64,000 nt of DNA from Rhizobium leguminosarum bv. viciae USDA 2370. GTDB taxonomy: Bacteria; Pseudomonadota; Alphaproteobacteria; Rhizobiales; Rhizobiaceae. Location of the stretch: positions 98,747 through 162,746 of the forward strand of contig NZ_MRDL01000009.1 of assembly GCF_002008365.1 (NCBI RefSeq). Reading direction: 5' to 3'. The notes below the pieces were generated by a model. That model was not told the DNA's origin, did no database searches, and saw nothing but the letters and a program-made list of their open reading frames with translations. Numbering within the stretch: position 1 is the first letter of the stretch; the number at the start of each line of letters is the position of its first letter. This document shows positions 1-8,944 of the stretch, in pieces. The translations under genes and the position numbers were made by a program.

Positions 1-2
1 GG

Positions 3-185
3 ACGTGCAGAGCCTCATTGAGCGTCAACTATGATCCTGCTACCGGCCAAGCGCTTTCACTTGCCGGAACGCCGGCTTGGGTCGCCATTTCAGGTGGAAC
101 TCGGGCCCCTACCTGCACGCAGACCTCCGCTCCGACAATCTCCCATGGCAAAGTCCTGTGGAACCTCTCTTTCGTCGCCAACTGA
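3..185 (+). CDS. C-terminal end of an unassigned protein (gene enters from outside the window)
   Basis: An open frame runs from the window edge to a TGA at 183-185 (60 residues). The composition is rich in Ala, Thr, Ser and Gly and contains SVNYDPATGQALSL, which reads like the end of a secreted or surface protein. A strong hairpin follows 15 bases after the stop, which supports this as a real gene end. I do not recognise the family. The main doubt is that only 60 residues are visible. Confidence 0.4.
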   Translation, partial: TCRASLSVNYDPATGQALSLAGTPAWVAISGGTRAPTCTQTSAPTISHGKVLWNLSFVAN

Positions 186-200
186 GGATACCTTCCTCTG

Positions 201-225
201 GCAGGTCCGTTTTAAACGGACCTGC
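201..225 (+). terminator. Hairpin terminator
   Basis: The arms GCAGGTCCGT and ACGGACCTGC pair perfectly around a TTTAA loop and are followed by a pyrimidine-rich TCTTCCTTCC tail. It lies just after the stop of the partial gene at the window edge and probably ends its transcript. Confidence 0.6.
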
Positions 226-263
226 TCTTCCTTCCGTTGTAATTACCATGATCACACAATCAT

Positions 264-701
264 GTGTGGAGCTTGCTTCAAATGTCTGTTCTCAGAAATG
301 GATTGGCGCAAATGCGAGGCGCAGGGCAAGCAGCACTCGCCTGGTTCGGGATTCGGACGCCATTGATCGCCACAGCGTTGTTTGCTCGTTACCATGGTCC
401 AGAGCTATCCGCCGATGTTGTCGGTGCGACAAGGGAGGGGCTGTACTACGTGCCTTATGCCAGCCTTGGTACCAGCTTCGTCCAATCGCAAGCTGAAGCT
501 CGCCCGGCATATGCAACGGCAATCTATTGGAACACAATAGTGATCAGCGGCGGGTTGGCCGGCCCCTCCGTAGGGGTAATAGCACGGGCCTACGGATTTC
601 GAACCGTAATTGAGATTGCTTCTTTGGTCGCAATCTTCGCCGCCGCTGTCCTGTTGTTTAGTCTGCGCCGATTCAAAGTGTCGACGGGGTCGCCACCTTG
701 A
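264..701 (+). pseudogene. C-terminal fragment of an MFS-type membrane transporter
   Basis: The frame encodes the last two to three membrane helices of what looks like a major facilitator. A hydrophobic IYWNTIVISGGLAGPSVGV stretch is followed by AYGFRTVIEIASLVAIFAAAVLLFSL and a short basic tail, the pattern of the final MFS helices. A full MFS protein has about 400 residues and 12 helices, and nothing upstream supplies the rest, so this is a truncated remnant. The first 30 residues may not be part of the original gene. The family call rests on helix layout and is moderate only. Confidence 0.4.
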
Positions 702-738
702 GAGGCGCATCTTTGCGCGTCATTCGACGGCCCGGTAT

Positions 739-842
739 TCAGGCCTTGAAGCGATCGAATGGGGTGAGCCACTTGATCGGTGGATCCGCTTCAGCCAGCG
801 ATAGATTTCCGAGCGCAGATAGCGGAGTTCCACTGCCATCCG
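739..842 (-). pseudogene. C-terminal remnant of a 3'-5' exonuclease paralogue
   Basis: Read leftward this stretch gives ELRYLRSEIYRW and, after a frame change, ADPPIKWLTPFDRF followed by a stop. The intact exonuclease at 30185-31177 ends with ELRYLRTEIYRY and ADPPIKRLTAFDRF, so this is a decayed copy of the same C-terminus. The nucleotide match to the 3' end of the intact gene is also visible by eye. No other part of the gene is present nearby. Confidence 0.6.
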
Positions 843-970
843 ACCAACCGGTTCGAGTGCATTCTTGAACGGATTCGAACCGTCGACAGGGCGGGAGAAT
901 TACCCGTTCAACAATGATTTCCCATATTTAACAAGCGGCTGAAAATGCAAACTGGACCGAAATGTGGTTA

Positions 971-2167
971 TCAGTCACCGTTCCGTTTGATCGGCACTAC
1001 TTCTCCGCGAACCCCACCGAGGTTGTCACGCGGCGTCACGACGGGCTTAAGCTCCACGATTCTCGCAGCCTGCAAGCTCAGCCATCCGGATGGTAGACCT
1101 GTCAGACTTTCAACGTCGTGCGGAAACAGCGGTAGATCTTCGCGCAAATCCTCTTTGGTGACTTGCCCCGCATCGACCAATGCCTTGAACACATCCGCGA
1201 GCAATGTCGGTTCCTGCATCGGCCAAACATCGTCAAACGGCTCCCGCCTGGAGTAGCCTTTCGCACTGTAGATTTTGTAGAGACGAGTTGCAGAGCTTTT
1301 GTCCAGAATCTGAAGCCGCTGCAGACGCATAATTTGTGCCTTGATCGAAACTTTCCAACGCGCCTTCAGGCGCTCCAGTTCCCAGATAGCAGCGGTGTCG
1401 ATTTCAACACTGAATTGGCTTGCCGGGAGCAAGAAAGCGGACGCAAAACGATGAGCCTGGTCTTCAATGGCTTTGAAGTTCTCGACGAATTCCTCTTCGG
1501 TCACTGCTCGGTGCAGCACCAGGTGGGCTAGTTCATGAGCGGCATCGAATTGGCGTCGGGAAAAAGACTGCTTGTCGCTGGCAAGCAGTACGTATGGGCG
1601 ACCATCCGATCCCCAACGGCTCAGCCCATCCAATTGATCGGTTTCCATCGGTTCGCTGGCGACTACGACGCCAATTCGCTCCAGCAGCTCGACCATGTTG
1701 AGAATAGGGCGAAGGCCCAGGCCCCAATGCTCTCTTGCTGCTTGAGCGTACGCCTCGATGTCCTCATCGCGGAGATTGCGAAAGTTACGCCCCTGCAGGA
1801 GATCGGGAACATTTATCTCGGGAAGGTGGGCGTAATGTTCAGCCACCGCCGTAACATCCTCGAGCCATGCCAACCTGACTTGCTGTGACAAGCGGTCGCC
1901 GCGCAAAGCACCGGCAAACGAGCGAAAAAACGACAGGCCACTACCTTCGCGGCGGGCAGTCAAAAAGAAGTCCTCTGGCAATCTGAGGACCGAAGCCAAT
2001 TCGGTCAAGGCAGCGGGTTCCGGCGCGGTTTCACCCTCTTCCCAACGGATGACTGTGCTCGCAGCGCGCTGCATCAGATCGGCCAGCGCCTTGCGGGAAG
2101 TTATTCCTCTCGCTTGCCTCGCTTCAGCCAATCTCGCGCCAACAAAACTTTGCACTCCACTACGCAC
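971..2167 (-). CDS. XRE-type HTH protein with ImmA/IrrE metallopeptidase domain
   Basis: This 398-residue protein starts with a helix-turn-helix of the XRE class (about residues 10-65) and carries a zinc-peptidase motif HELAH at residues 211-215, as in ImmA/IrrE proteins. Such proteins usually cleave or control a partner repressor or toxin. The likely start is a GTG at 2167, preceded by AGGAA at a normal distance. The gene begins 8 bases after the stop of the 241-residue gene upstream, so the two form one transcription unit. The family is clear; the substrate is unknown, and the upstream partner is the obvious candidate. Confidence 0.85.
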   Translation of the reverse strand: MRSGVQSFVGARLAEARQARGITSRKALADLMQRAASTVIRWEEGETAPEPAALTELASVLRLPEDFFLTARREGSGLSFFRSFAGALRGDRLSQQVRLAWLEDVTAVAEHYAHLPEINVPDLLQGRNFRNLRDEDIEAYAQAAREHWGLGLRPILNMVELLERIGVVVASEPMETDQLDGLSRWGSDGRPYVLLASDKQSFSRRQFDAAHELAHLVLHRAVTEEEFVENFKAIEDQAHRFASAFLLPASQFSVEIDTAAIWELERLKARWKVSIKAQIMRLQRLQILDKSSATRLYKIYSAKGYSRREPFDDVWPMQEPTLLADVFKALVDAGQVTKEDLREDLPLFPHDVESLTGLPSGWLSLQAARIVELKPVVTPRDNLGGVRGEVVPIKRNGD

Positions 2168-2175
2168 GGTCGTTC

Positions 2176-2901
2176 CTAATTTTCATTGCCTTTCTTCTCA
2201 TCCGCGGGGCCGTCCTTTTTGGAGGCCTTGAATGACTTCTTCACCTGTTTAAGGGAGAAGGCCTTGGCCGCCGGTTGCGCTAGCGATCCGTAACCAGCCA
2301 GGAAGTCCTTGATATCAGCCTGAAACAAGAACGATTGCGATCGTGCGTCTGCAACGCAGACCGTAATTGACGCTATCTTTCCAAGAGCGTGGGCATCACG
2401 ACGGACCATAATGACGACAAAACGTTCTCGGTCGGTAAACATCTCTGGCGGATGAAACAGGTCGTATGACAGTCCGCGGTTTTGATTGCACAAAGCAGAT
2501 CGGGTCGTATTCTTGATCGGCAGATCATCCACTTCACGATGGGATGCAAAACCGATCATTGTATGGCCAAAACGGCCGGTGGTCAGATAAACTGGCGCGT
2601 CTTTGATTTCATCAGGGCCTTGTTCGATCGGAACCGATTTGACGAATTCTGCGCCATGGCGATTGAGCATCTGCTCGAACATCTCATCGATAATTTGAAA
2701 CCGGACGAGACCGGTTGCTCGGCTTGCGCGCCGCCTTGAGAGCGCCACCCCATGGGTGACTGCGGCCTGTGACCCGCTTACCGCGGCCTCTGCCTGTTGG
2801 GCGGCCATCCCAAATTGATGTTCAATTTCGACGAGTAGGTCGCGGGGTACGTCCCGACGGATCGCGGATTCAAACTCGAAACGTCGCTCATCACTGATCA
2901 T
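2176..2901 (-). CDS. Unassigned protein paired with the ImmA-type peptidase
   Basis: A 241-residue protein begins at MISDERRF, chosen because GAGGG sits upstream; the frame is open farther but that part overlaps the Ku-fragment region. The N-terminal half contains a charged, Ala/Gln-rich helical segment, the middle is mixed alpha/beta (DAPVYLTTGRFGHTMIGF), and the C-terminus is a Lys-rich tail ending KKDGPADEKKGNEN. I do not recognise a family. The 8-base gap to the XRE-ImmA gene suggests a two-gene module, possibly toxin-antitoxin-like, but no catalytic motif confirms this. Confidence 0.6.
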   Translation of the reverse strand: MISDERRFEFESAIRRDVPRDLLVEIEHQFGMAAQQAEAAVSGSQAAVTHGVALSRRRASRATGLVRFQIIDEMFEQMLNRHGAEFVKSVPIEQGPDEIKDAPVYLTTGRFGHTMIGFASHREVDDLPIKNTTRSALCNQNRGLSYDLFHPPEMFTDRERFVVIMVRRDAHALGKIASITVCVADARSQSFLFQADIKDFLAGYGSLAQPAAKAFSLKQVKKSFKASKKDGPADEKKGNEN

Positions 2902-3037
2902 TGGGCCCTCATGGGAATCATCGAGTTTTGCATTAAGAGGATTTTTGACATATTTTTTTGCACTTAGCAATTCAAACTGAAGGTGACAACAGGGATGCCA
3001 CCTGCATCCTGGCCGTGCAGCGTAAAGGAGACCAGCC

Positions 3038-3205
3038 ATGCCGCGCGCCTACTGGAAGGGCTATCTCAAGCTGTCGCTGGTTACATGTCCCGTGGCAATG
3101 AGTCCGGCGACAAGCGAGAGCGAAAAGGTTCGATTTCACACGCTCAACAAGGAAACAGGAAATCGTGTCGTCTCACATGTCTGCGGTCGCTTCAAGGCGA
3201 ACTGA
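3038..3205 (+). pseudogene. N-terminal fragment of a Ku-type DNA end-joining protein
   Basis: A 55-codon frame starting MPRAYWKGYLKLSLVTCPVA and continuing through SEKVRFHTLNKETGNRV matches the conserved N-terminus of bacterial Ku, the DNA-end-binding partner of LigD. AAAGGAG lies at a good distance before the ATG, so the original start is intact. A full Ku has about 270-300 residues; here the frame stops after VSHVCGRFKAN. It could still be translated as a short peptide but cannot form the Ku ring. No other Ku or LigD part was seen in the window. Confidence 0.7.
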
Positions 3206-3448
3206 GGCCCACTAGGGCGAGACAAGCTTTCGTGTCTGCAGCTCGAGCCGCCCATTTGAAGGTTCTGCCCGACGACGAACGGCGGCTTCGGAGCCGTGCC
3301 GCGTCTTCGCGCCGGAAGGTCGTCGTGCGAAGACGCGCATCGGAAGCGGGTAGGTCGACGAGCGATCATTTTCCACTACCTGGACAAGCTGAGGCATTCT
3401 CATTTCCAGGGTTTCTGCTATCGTCCACAGGTCACGGGAGTAGGCGTC

Positions 3449-3676
3449 ATGGTTGCAGCGAGTTTGGTTCCGAATGCATTTTACTGGGCGAAGTCCTCGA
3501 AGTATTTCGACGGACGACCAACGATCGTTCGGGTCTCCACGATCTTCGGGGAGGATTCTGACTATTGGACGCTGGCGCTCCTGGGAACCGATCAGCACGC
3601 CATGCCCGCGGATTTCGAGATCATCGCTCCGGCGGAACTCCCAGAAGAATACCCAGTCCGACAAGCCGCCGAGTGA
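3449..3676 (+). CDS. Small unassigned protein
   Basis: The frame encodes 75 residues from MVAASLVPNAFYWAKSSKYF to PVRQAAE; upstream codons stay open but look non-coding. The composition (several aromatic residues, a run of acidic and hydrophobic residues at EDSDYWTLALLG) resembles a real small soluble protein. There is no clear ribosome binding site before the ATG. Its neighbours are a Ku fragment and a region without clear genes, so it may be a leftover of a larger deleted segment. Confidence 0.3.
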   Translation: MVAASLVPNAFYWAKSSKYFDGRPTIVRVSTIFGEDSDYWTLALLGTDQHAMPADFEIIAPAELPEEYPVRQAAE

Positions 3677-3951
3677 ACCGTTCATCGGGCAAGCGAACGA
3701 AGGCTCTCGACAGGGGCACGCATTTTGTCGGGCGTTCACACCGACAGACTGCCCGATGGAGAATTTTGGTACCATAACCCATCGGAACTTGCGGGGCATT
3801 CGACGACGGGGCCGCCCTGCTCCCTCCAGGCGATTTCGACCTCACCTATGGCGCTCCTCCACGGCCCGCATCGCAGAAGGGTGCGATCAACTAAATGACC
3901 TGAGACCCTGATCTGCGCGGGAACAACACGCTCACGACGCATTCACGTAGC

Positions 3952-3989
3952 GCCTTGGCGCCCGTTTCTCGCAGAAGGGGCGCCAAGGC
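3952..3989. terminator. Strong hairpin downstream of the catabolic operon
   Basis: Twelve-base arms GCCTTGGCGCCC and GGGCGCCAAGGC pair perfectly around a 14-base loop. It lies about 100 bases beyond the stop of the last leftward gene of the catabolic island. There is no T-run on either side, so it may act as an mRNA-stabilising hairpin or a weak terminator. Confidence 0.5.
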
Positions 3990-4093
3990 CGGTTATCACA
4001 TGGCTAGTAGCGCTCATCCCACTTGCTCGACCGTCTTCGAACCCCACGCCTTGACAGGAATCGAACTGCGAAGCACGGTCCCCGACCGGCGAG

Positions 4094-4426
4094 TCACTTC
4101 AAGGCTATGAACGTCGCAGGGTCGAGCTGGGAAATCCGAACGGCAACTTGTGTGATCGCAGCGTCCCCGACCAATTGCTGGATTTCCCTGGCAAGATCCA
4201 TGAGTTTCTGACGCGTCCGTTCTGCTTTCGGCAGGAGGAAAAGCTCGAGGTTCACCGCCGGGAGGTTGGCCATCGCGTAGACTGGAATGACAGCAAACTG
4301 GCAGGCGTTGATGTTGACGTCCAGCCTTTCGCATAACAATTTGCTAAGCGGCACCAGAGCGGCCTCAATGTTCAGTTGAGACTGCTCTGGCAGTGATCGA
4401 TCCACGTAAATCTTCATATTTGGCAT
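4094..4426 (-). CDS. Tautomerase-like small protein
   Basis: A 110-residue protein starts MPNMKIYVDRSLPEQSQLN. A proline directly after the initiator methionine, followed by an alternating beta strand, is the pattern of the 4-oxalocrotonate tautomerase/MIF superfamily, where Pro1 is the catalytic base. The protein starts 10 bases after the dioxygenase stop, so it is co-transcribed as the last gene of the operon. A role in isomerising a ring-cleavage product would fit, but the hydroxyquinol route does not strictly need one. It could start at the internal MK instead, which would lose the proline. The family call is an inference. Confidence 0.6.
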   Translation of the reverse strand: MPNMKIYVDRSLPEQSQLNIEAALVPLSKLLCERLDVNINACQFAVIPVYAMANLPAVNLELFLLPKAERTRQKLMDLAREIQQLVGDAAITQVAVRISQLDPATFIALK

Positions 4427-4436
4427 CTCGGCCGCC

Positions 4437-5276
4437 TTACAGTGGGTTAAGAACAAAATCGAATGGCGAACGCCAGACGGTTCCACCGCCGAGCACACGC
4501 TCATACGGCGCGATCAACGTGGCTTTGACACCGAAGACGGCGTCGGATGAAAGATAGTTATCGTCGCCGACGAACGTATGGGTTACCAGTTTCTGGAAGC
4601 CGGCGGCCGTGACGATGTAGTGCATATGTGCAGGCCGATAGGGATGCCGGCCAAGATGCTTCAGCATCTGGCCCACAGGCCCATCTGCGGGAATGGGGTA
4701 TGAGACGGGCTTGATTCCGACGAAGCTGTAGCGTCCATCGGAGCCGGTCACGAAGGTTCCGCGGTTGTTCCATTTAGGCTGGATGTCAGGTTGCTGCACA
4801 TCGTAAAAGCCTTCGGCATTGTCTGACCAAACATCGATGATTGCACCCTCGATCGGATGTTCGTCCAGATCGACCACAGTGCCTTCGAAGACACAGCTCT
4901 CGCCCTTCCCGTCAAGCGTGATGCGATCGCCCATCGCAACACGGGGAGCCCCGGCGACATGGAACGGTCCAAGCACGGTGTTTTCCGTTGCGCCCGGTTG
5001 CCTCCTGTTGTTGATCGCATCCACCAACATGGATACGCCTAGCGTGTCGGATAGCAGGATAAATTCCTGCCGTTCTTGCGAACAAATCTTGCCGGTCTCC
5101 GTGAGAAACCGAATTGCGGTTTCCCATTCCTGTTGCGAAACCTTCGCTTCCTTGATGAAGGCATGTAGATGCTTCACAAGCAAGGTCATGACCTCCCTCA
5201 CGCGAGGATCGATGTCGGAGGCCATGCGCCCGTTTACCGCCTCGACGGAAGCTTCTTCGGTGAAATAATTTGTCAT
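4437..5276 (-). CDS. Hydroxyquinol 1,2-dioxygenase (intradiol ring cleavage)
   Basis: This 279-residue protein has the intradiol dioxygenase layout: an N-terminal helical linker domain (to about residue 100) and a beta-sandwich with the non-haem Fe(III) ligands Tyr158, Tyr193, His217 and His219; Arg214 in HPYRPAHMH is also conserved. Members of this group cleave hydroxyquinol or catechol. The adjacent maleylacetate reductase makes hydroxyquinol (1,2,4-benzenetriol) the likely substrate, with maleylacetate as product. AGGAACAGGT precedes the ATG. Catechol 1,2-dioxygenase activity is the main alternative. Confidence 0.88.
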   Translation of the reverse strand: MTNYFTEEASVEAVNGRMASDIDPRVREVMTLLVKHLHAFIKEAKVSQQEWETAIRFLTETGKICSQERQEFILLSDTLGVSMLVDAINNRRQPGATENTVLGPFHVAGAPRVAMGDRITLDGKGESCVFEGTVVDLDEHPIEGAIIDVWSDNAEGFYDVQQPDIQPKWNNRGTFVTGSDGRYSFVGIKPVSYPIPADGPVGQMLKHLGRHPYRPAHMHYIVTAAGFQKLVTHTFVGDDNYLSSDAVFGVKATLIAPYERVLGGGTVWRSPFDFVLNPL

Positions 5277-5379
5277 ACCTGTTCCTTTCGAGTGAGAATT
5301 GGCTTGCCTTCATCCCGAAGCCTACCTGCTAAAAAGGCGCGGACCTGGTTCCTGATGTGGATCACTCTGGCCTCCGGGT

Positions 5380-6447
5380 TCACGACGAAGCCGGCCTCGC
5401 CCCTTCCCATGCCATCTGAAGCATCTCTCGGATTGCCGTAGCTTCCAGAGGCCGGGGGTTCCAGTAAGGGTTTCGCATGGCAATATCTGTGGCTTTGTCC
5501 AGATCCTCGGCGGCCAGTCCGAAATCTTGGAGCCTGGTCGGGGCGCCTATGCCGAGCGCGAAATCGTAAAGCCCAGGCGCCGCGCGATCCGTCCCCAATA
5601 AAGCGGCAACAGGTTCCAGCAGGTGCGGTACCGCCGCCTCCGTATACGCCACTGTATGAGGAAGAAGGATAGCGTGCGTTTCCGAATGCGGCAGGTCGAA
5701 GCTGCCGCCCAGCGTGTGGCAGATCTTGTGATGCAGTGCCATTCCGACCGCACCCAAAACAACGCCACAGAGCCAGGAGCCGTAGAGGGCATCGGTGCGG
5801 GCCGCGGGATTTCGGGGATCACCCACGATGGCAGGCAGTGCCTCGTGCAAGGCGGCTATGCCCTCCATCGCCATCATTGAGGAAACCGGGTTGCGATCCT
5901 GCGCATAAAGTCCTTCCACGGCATGGGCCATGGCGTTGAGGCCGCTCGTCACCGTCATGTTGACAGGAAGGTCGTACGTTAGCTCAGGGTCGTAAATCAC
6001 CGTTTCCGGTAGAATTGATGCATCACGCACGGTGGTCTTGATGCCGTTTTCTGTCTGCCCGAGGATCGGGGTCACTTCCGATCCGGCATAGGTTGTGGCG
6101 ATGACCAACTGGGGCGCATCGGTTCGGTAGGCGATCGCCTTTCCCAACCCGATCGTCGAACCACCGCCCAAGGAAATGACACAGTCCGCGCCCTTGTCAG
6201 AGAAGACGCGAAGCGCTTCGATCGTCACGTCGACGGGCGTGTGCATCATGGCACCGTTGAAGAGCCCCGCACAGGCGGATCCCAACTGTTCGGCAAGGCG
6301 CTGCGCATCCTTTTCCTGGAATGGAGTCGACAGGACAAGGGCCTTACGCCGATCGAGGTAATGCAGTTCTTCGGCCACCATGGAGATCGTCCCCACACCG
6401 AACACGATGCGAGGAATAGTGCCTTTGTAGATAAACGGCTCGCGCAT
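5380..6447 (-). CDS. Maleylacetate reductase
   Basis: The 355-residue protein is an iron-type alcohol dehydrogenase family member of the maleylacetate reductase branch. It shows the nucleotide-binding GGGSTIGLGKAIA segment, the TTYAGSEVTPI segment that typifies this branch, and later HAVEGLYAQ and HHKICHTLGGSFDLPH. It reduces maleylacetate to 3-oxoadipate with NAD(P)H, the step after hydroxyquinol cleavage. GAGGAGA precedes the ATG. About 100 bases separate it from the dioxygenase gene, with no obvious promoter between them. Confidence 0.9.
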   Translation of the reverse strand: MREPFIYKGTIPRIVFGVGTISMVAEELHYLDRRKALVLSTPFQEKDAQRLAEQLGSACAGLFNGAMMHTPVDVTIEALRVFSDKGADCVISLGGGSTIGLGKAIAYRTDAPQLVIATTYAGSEVTPILGQTENGIKTTVRDASILPETVIYDPELTYDLPVNMTVTSGLNAMAHAVEGLYAQDRNPVSSMMAMEGIAALHEALPAIVGDPRNPAARTDALYGSWLCGVVLGAVGMALHHKICHTLGGSFDLPHSETHAILLPHTVAYTEAAVPHLLEPVAALLGTDRAAPGLYDFALGIGAPTRLQDFGLAAEDLDKATDIAMRNPYWNPRPLEATAIREMLQMAWEGARPASS

Positions 6448-6495
6448 GGTCTTCTCCTCTTAGATGCAAACGGTGCAACTGTCTTCGCTGCCGGG

Positions 6496-7380
6496 TCAGC
6501 CCATGCGCTCGGAGGCATAGCTTCCCGGGCTCGGCGGGAAGACGACGGTGCGATTTCCATTGATAAAGGTCCGATGGTGGATGTGTGCGTGGATGGCGCG
6601 GGCGAGCACCTGTGCCTCCACGTCACGACCTAGGGAGACATAGTCTTCGGCCGACTGCGCATGCGTGATGCGCACGATGTCCTGCTCGATGATCGGCCCT
6701 TCGTCTAGATCGGCAGTGACGTAATGGGCCGTCGCGCCGATGAGCTTGACGCCGCGCGTATAGGCCTGCTTGTAGGGATTGGCGCCCTTGAAGCTCGGCA
6801 GAAAGGAATGATGGATATTAATGATCCGCCCGGACATTTTCTGGCACAACTCGTCGGAGAGGATCTGCATGTAACGGGCGAGTACGATCAGCTCAGTGCC
6901 GGTGCTCTCGGCCAGCGCCATGATGCGTCCCTCCGCCTCCGGCTTGTTGGCCTTGGTCACCGGAATGTGGTGGAAGGGGATGTCGTGATTGACCACCAGC
7001 TTCTGGTAATCGAAATGGTTTGACACCACGCCAACGATGTCGATCGGCAGCGCACCGATCTTCCAGCGATACAGCAGGTCGTTGAGGCAATGGCCGAAAC
7101 GCGACACCATGAGAAGCACTTTCATGCGCTCTTGCGCACCGAAAATATCCCATTCCATGCCGAATTTGTCCGCTACCGTCATGAAGCCTTCCGACAGCTC
7201 GGGCCGCAACACGCCTTCTTCGGAGATGAAGCTGACGCGCATGAAGAACTTGCCGGTGTCCCGGTCATCGAACTGCGAGCTGTCGACGATGTTGCAACCC
7301 TTGGCCGCGAGGAAGCCGGAAATCGCCGCGACAACGCCACGTGTGGTTTGGCAGGCAACCGTCAAGACATAGTTCTTCAT
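6496..7380 (-). CDS. purU: Formyltetrahydrofolate deformylase
   Basis: The start at MKNYVLTVAC gives 294 residues: an N-terminal ACT regulatory domain (to about residue 80), then a formyltransferase-like catalytic domain with the INIHHSFLPSFKGANPY segment and the LDEGPIIEQ segment that supply the Asn/His/Asp catalytic set. It hydrolyses 10-formyl-tetrahydrofolate to formate and free tetrahydrofolate. In this island it would dispose of the one-carbon unit taken from the methoxy group and recycle the cofactor for the demethylase. FolD, needed to link MetF and PurU, is not in the window and would be supplied elsewhere. Confidence 0.9.
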   Translation of the reverse strand: MKNYVLTVACQTTRGVVAAISGFLAAKGCNIVDSSQFDDRDTGKFFMRVSFISEEGVLRPELSEGFMTVADKFGMEWDIFGAQERMKVLLMVSRFGHCLNDLLYRWKIGALPIDIVGVVSNHFDYQKLVVNHDIPFHHIPVTKANKPEAEGRIMALAESTGTELIVLARYMQILSDELCQKMSGRIINIHHSFLPSFKGANPYKQAYTRGVKLIGATAHYVTADLDEGPIIEQDIVRITHAQSAEDYVSLGRDVEAQVLARAIHAHIHHRTFINGNRTVVFPPSPGSYASERMG

Positions 7381-7497
7381 TCTATCCCCGTATCTGTTAG
7401 GGCTCTTCAATAGATGCTCATCGGGCTTTCCCGACAAATGCTTCAGCCCGCTGAGCTCATGGAAGGCCATCGTGCCTGGTCTGCCGTCCGCGCCGGT

Positions 7498-8202
7498 TTA
7501 TTGGGCGGAAAGACCGATAAAGCGGTCGAGTTCGGTGCGATTGGCGGCCAGTTTTGCCGCCTCTTCCTCAAAGACGATCTTGCCTTGGTCGAGCGCAATG
7601 ACGCGCTCTGCAAACTTGAGTGCCAGGCCGACATGCTGTTCCACCAGAACGATCGTGTGGCCCTGATCGGCCAGCTTGTGGAAAACGTCCATCAGCATTT
7701 CGCAGATAACCGGTGCCAGCCCCTCCAGCGGCTCATCCAGCAAAATGATTTCCGGCTTTCCCAGAAGAGCACGGGCAATCGACAGCATTTGCTGTTCGCC
7801 TCCGGAAAGCTGGCGCCCGCCGTTGGAACGACGCTCCTTCAGCCGAGGAAACAGATCGTAAGCCTCTTCCAGAGTCGATCCATTCCGAAGTCCCGCAACC
7901 AGGTTCTCCTCGACCGTCAACGATCCGAAAATGTCGCGGGTCTGCGGCACGATGCCAATCCCCAGTCTCGCCCTCTGATGCGAGGCGAGCGTATCGATCG
8001 CCGCCCCCCTGAGTTTAATGCTTCCGGCGTGTTGCCGTGTCTGGCCCATGATCGTGGAGAGCAAGGTGGTTTTACCGACGCCGTTTCTCCCAACGATCGC
8101 CAGCCGCTCGCCTTTTGGAATGCGGATCGAAACATTGCGGATGATATGGGTATCGCCATAGCCGGCCACGACACCGTCCAGTTCGAGGAGAATGTCAGAC
8201 AT
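7498..8202 (-). CDS. ABC importer ATPase, LivF type
   Basis: The 234-residue ATPase has Walker A GRNGVGKTT, signature LSGGEQQM and Walker B IILLDEP, typical of the LivF subunit of branched-chain amino acid-type (HAAT) importers. It overlaps the end of the LivG-type gene by 8 bases. HAAT importers also carry aromatic acids in other Alphaproteobacteria, and the surrounding catabolic genes favour an aromatic substrate over amino acids. Confidence 0.9.
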   Translation of the reverse strand: MSDILLELDGVVAGYGDTHIIRNVSIRIPKGERLAIVGRNGVGKTTLLSTIMGQTRQHAGSIKLRGAAIDTLASHQRARLGIGIVPQTRDIFGSLTVEENLVAGLRNGSTLEEAYDLFPRLKERRSNGGRQLSGGEQQMLSIARALLGKPEIILLDEPLEGLAPVICEMLMDVFHKLADQGHTIVLVEQHVGLALKFAERVIALDQGKIVFEEEAAKLAANRTELDRFIGLSAQ

Positions 8203-8944
8203 GGCCCGCTCCCAGGTAGAGTTCGCGAACCTGCTTGTTGGCGACAACCTCGTCGGGCGTTCCCTCCATCAGGATCGCGCCATTCACCAGCACGATGATA
8301 CGGTCTGCGACCTCGAACACTAACTGCATGTCATGCTCGATGATGAGGACCGACAGATCCTGCGGAAGCCGCTTGATGGCCTCCACGATGAAATGGCTTT
8401 CGGTGGAGGGTACGCCTGCCGCCGGCTCGTCCAGGATAAGAACCTTCGGCTTCACCGCCAGTGTCAGTGCCAATTCCACCAGCCGCTGCTGCCCGTAAGC
8501 CAGTCCACGCACCGGCTTGTCTGCCAGCGGCTGGATATTGAGATCCTGCATCAACCGGGCGATCTCAGCCTCGATATCGCTCCACCCGTCCGCCCGACGA
8601 AAGAACTGATGCGTGCGGCCTTCCCGCTCCAGTATCGGCAGCCGCAGGTTTTCGCGAACGGTCAGGTCGCGAAACAGGTTGGTTATCTGGAAGGTTTTCG
8701 CGACGCCTGCCCTCACCCGAGCCGATTCGCTCAGGGATCCTATATCCTGACCGTTCAGCACGATCTTGCCCGATGTCGGCTTCAGGACACCGGTCAGGAG
8801 ATTTGCGAAAGTCGTCTTGCCGGCACCATTTGGCCCGATCAGTGCGGTGCGCGAGCCCCGCGGCAACGTGAGAGTCAGGTCCCGGGCGACCTGCAGGCCT
8901 CCGAAATTTTTCGAAAGCCCAACAATGGAAAGCCCGTCGTTCAT
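8195..8944 (-). CDS. ABC importer ATPase, LivG type
   Basis: The 249-residue ATPase has Walker A GPNGAGKTT, a LivG-style signature LAYGQQRLVELAL and Walker B VLILDEP. The TGA/ATG overlap with the LivM-type gene (4 bases) and the 8-base overlap with the LivF-type gene show translational coupling. Together with LivF it powers transport by the LivH/LivM membrane pair. Confidence 0.9.
   Translation of the reverse strand: MNDGLSIVGLSKNFGGLQVARDLTLTLPRGSRTALIGPNGAGKTTFANLLTGVLKPTSGKIVLNGQDIGSLSESARVRAGVAKTFQITNLFRDLTVRENLRLPILEREGRTHQFFRRADGWSDIEAEIARLMQDLNIQPLADKPVRGLAYGQQRLVELALTLAVKPKVLILDEPAAGVPSTESHFIVEAIKRLPQDLSVLIIEHDMQLVFEVADRIIVLVNGAILMEGTPDEVVANKQVRELYLGAGHV

Noticed and set aside
3212..3799. 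Leftward frame of 195 codons opposite the Ku-fragment region
   Set aside because: Composition is Arg and Ser rich with no hydrophobic core, typical of a shadow frame in GC-rich DNA.
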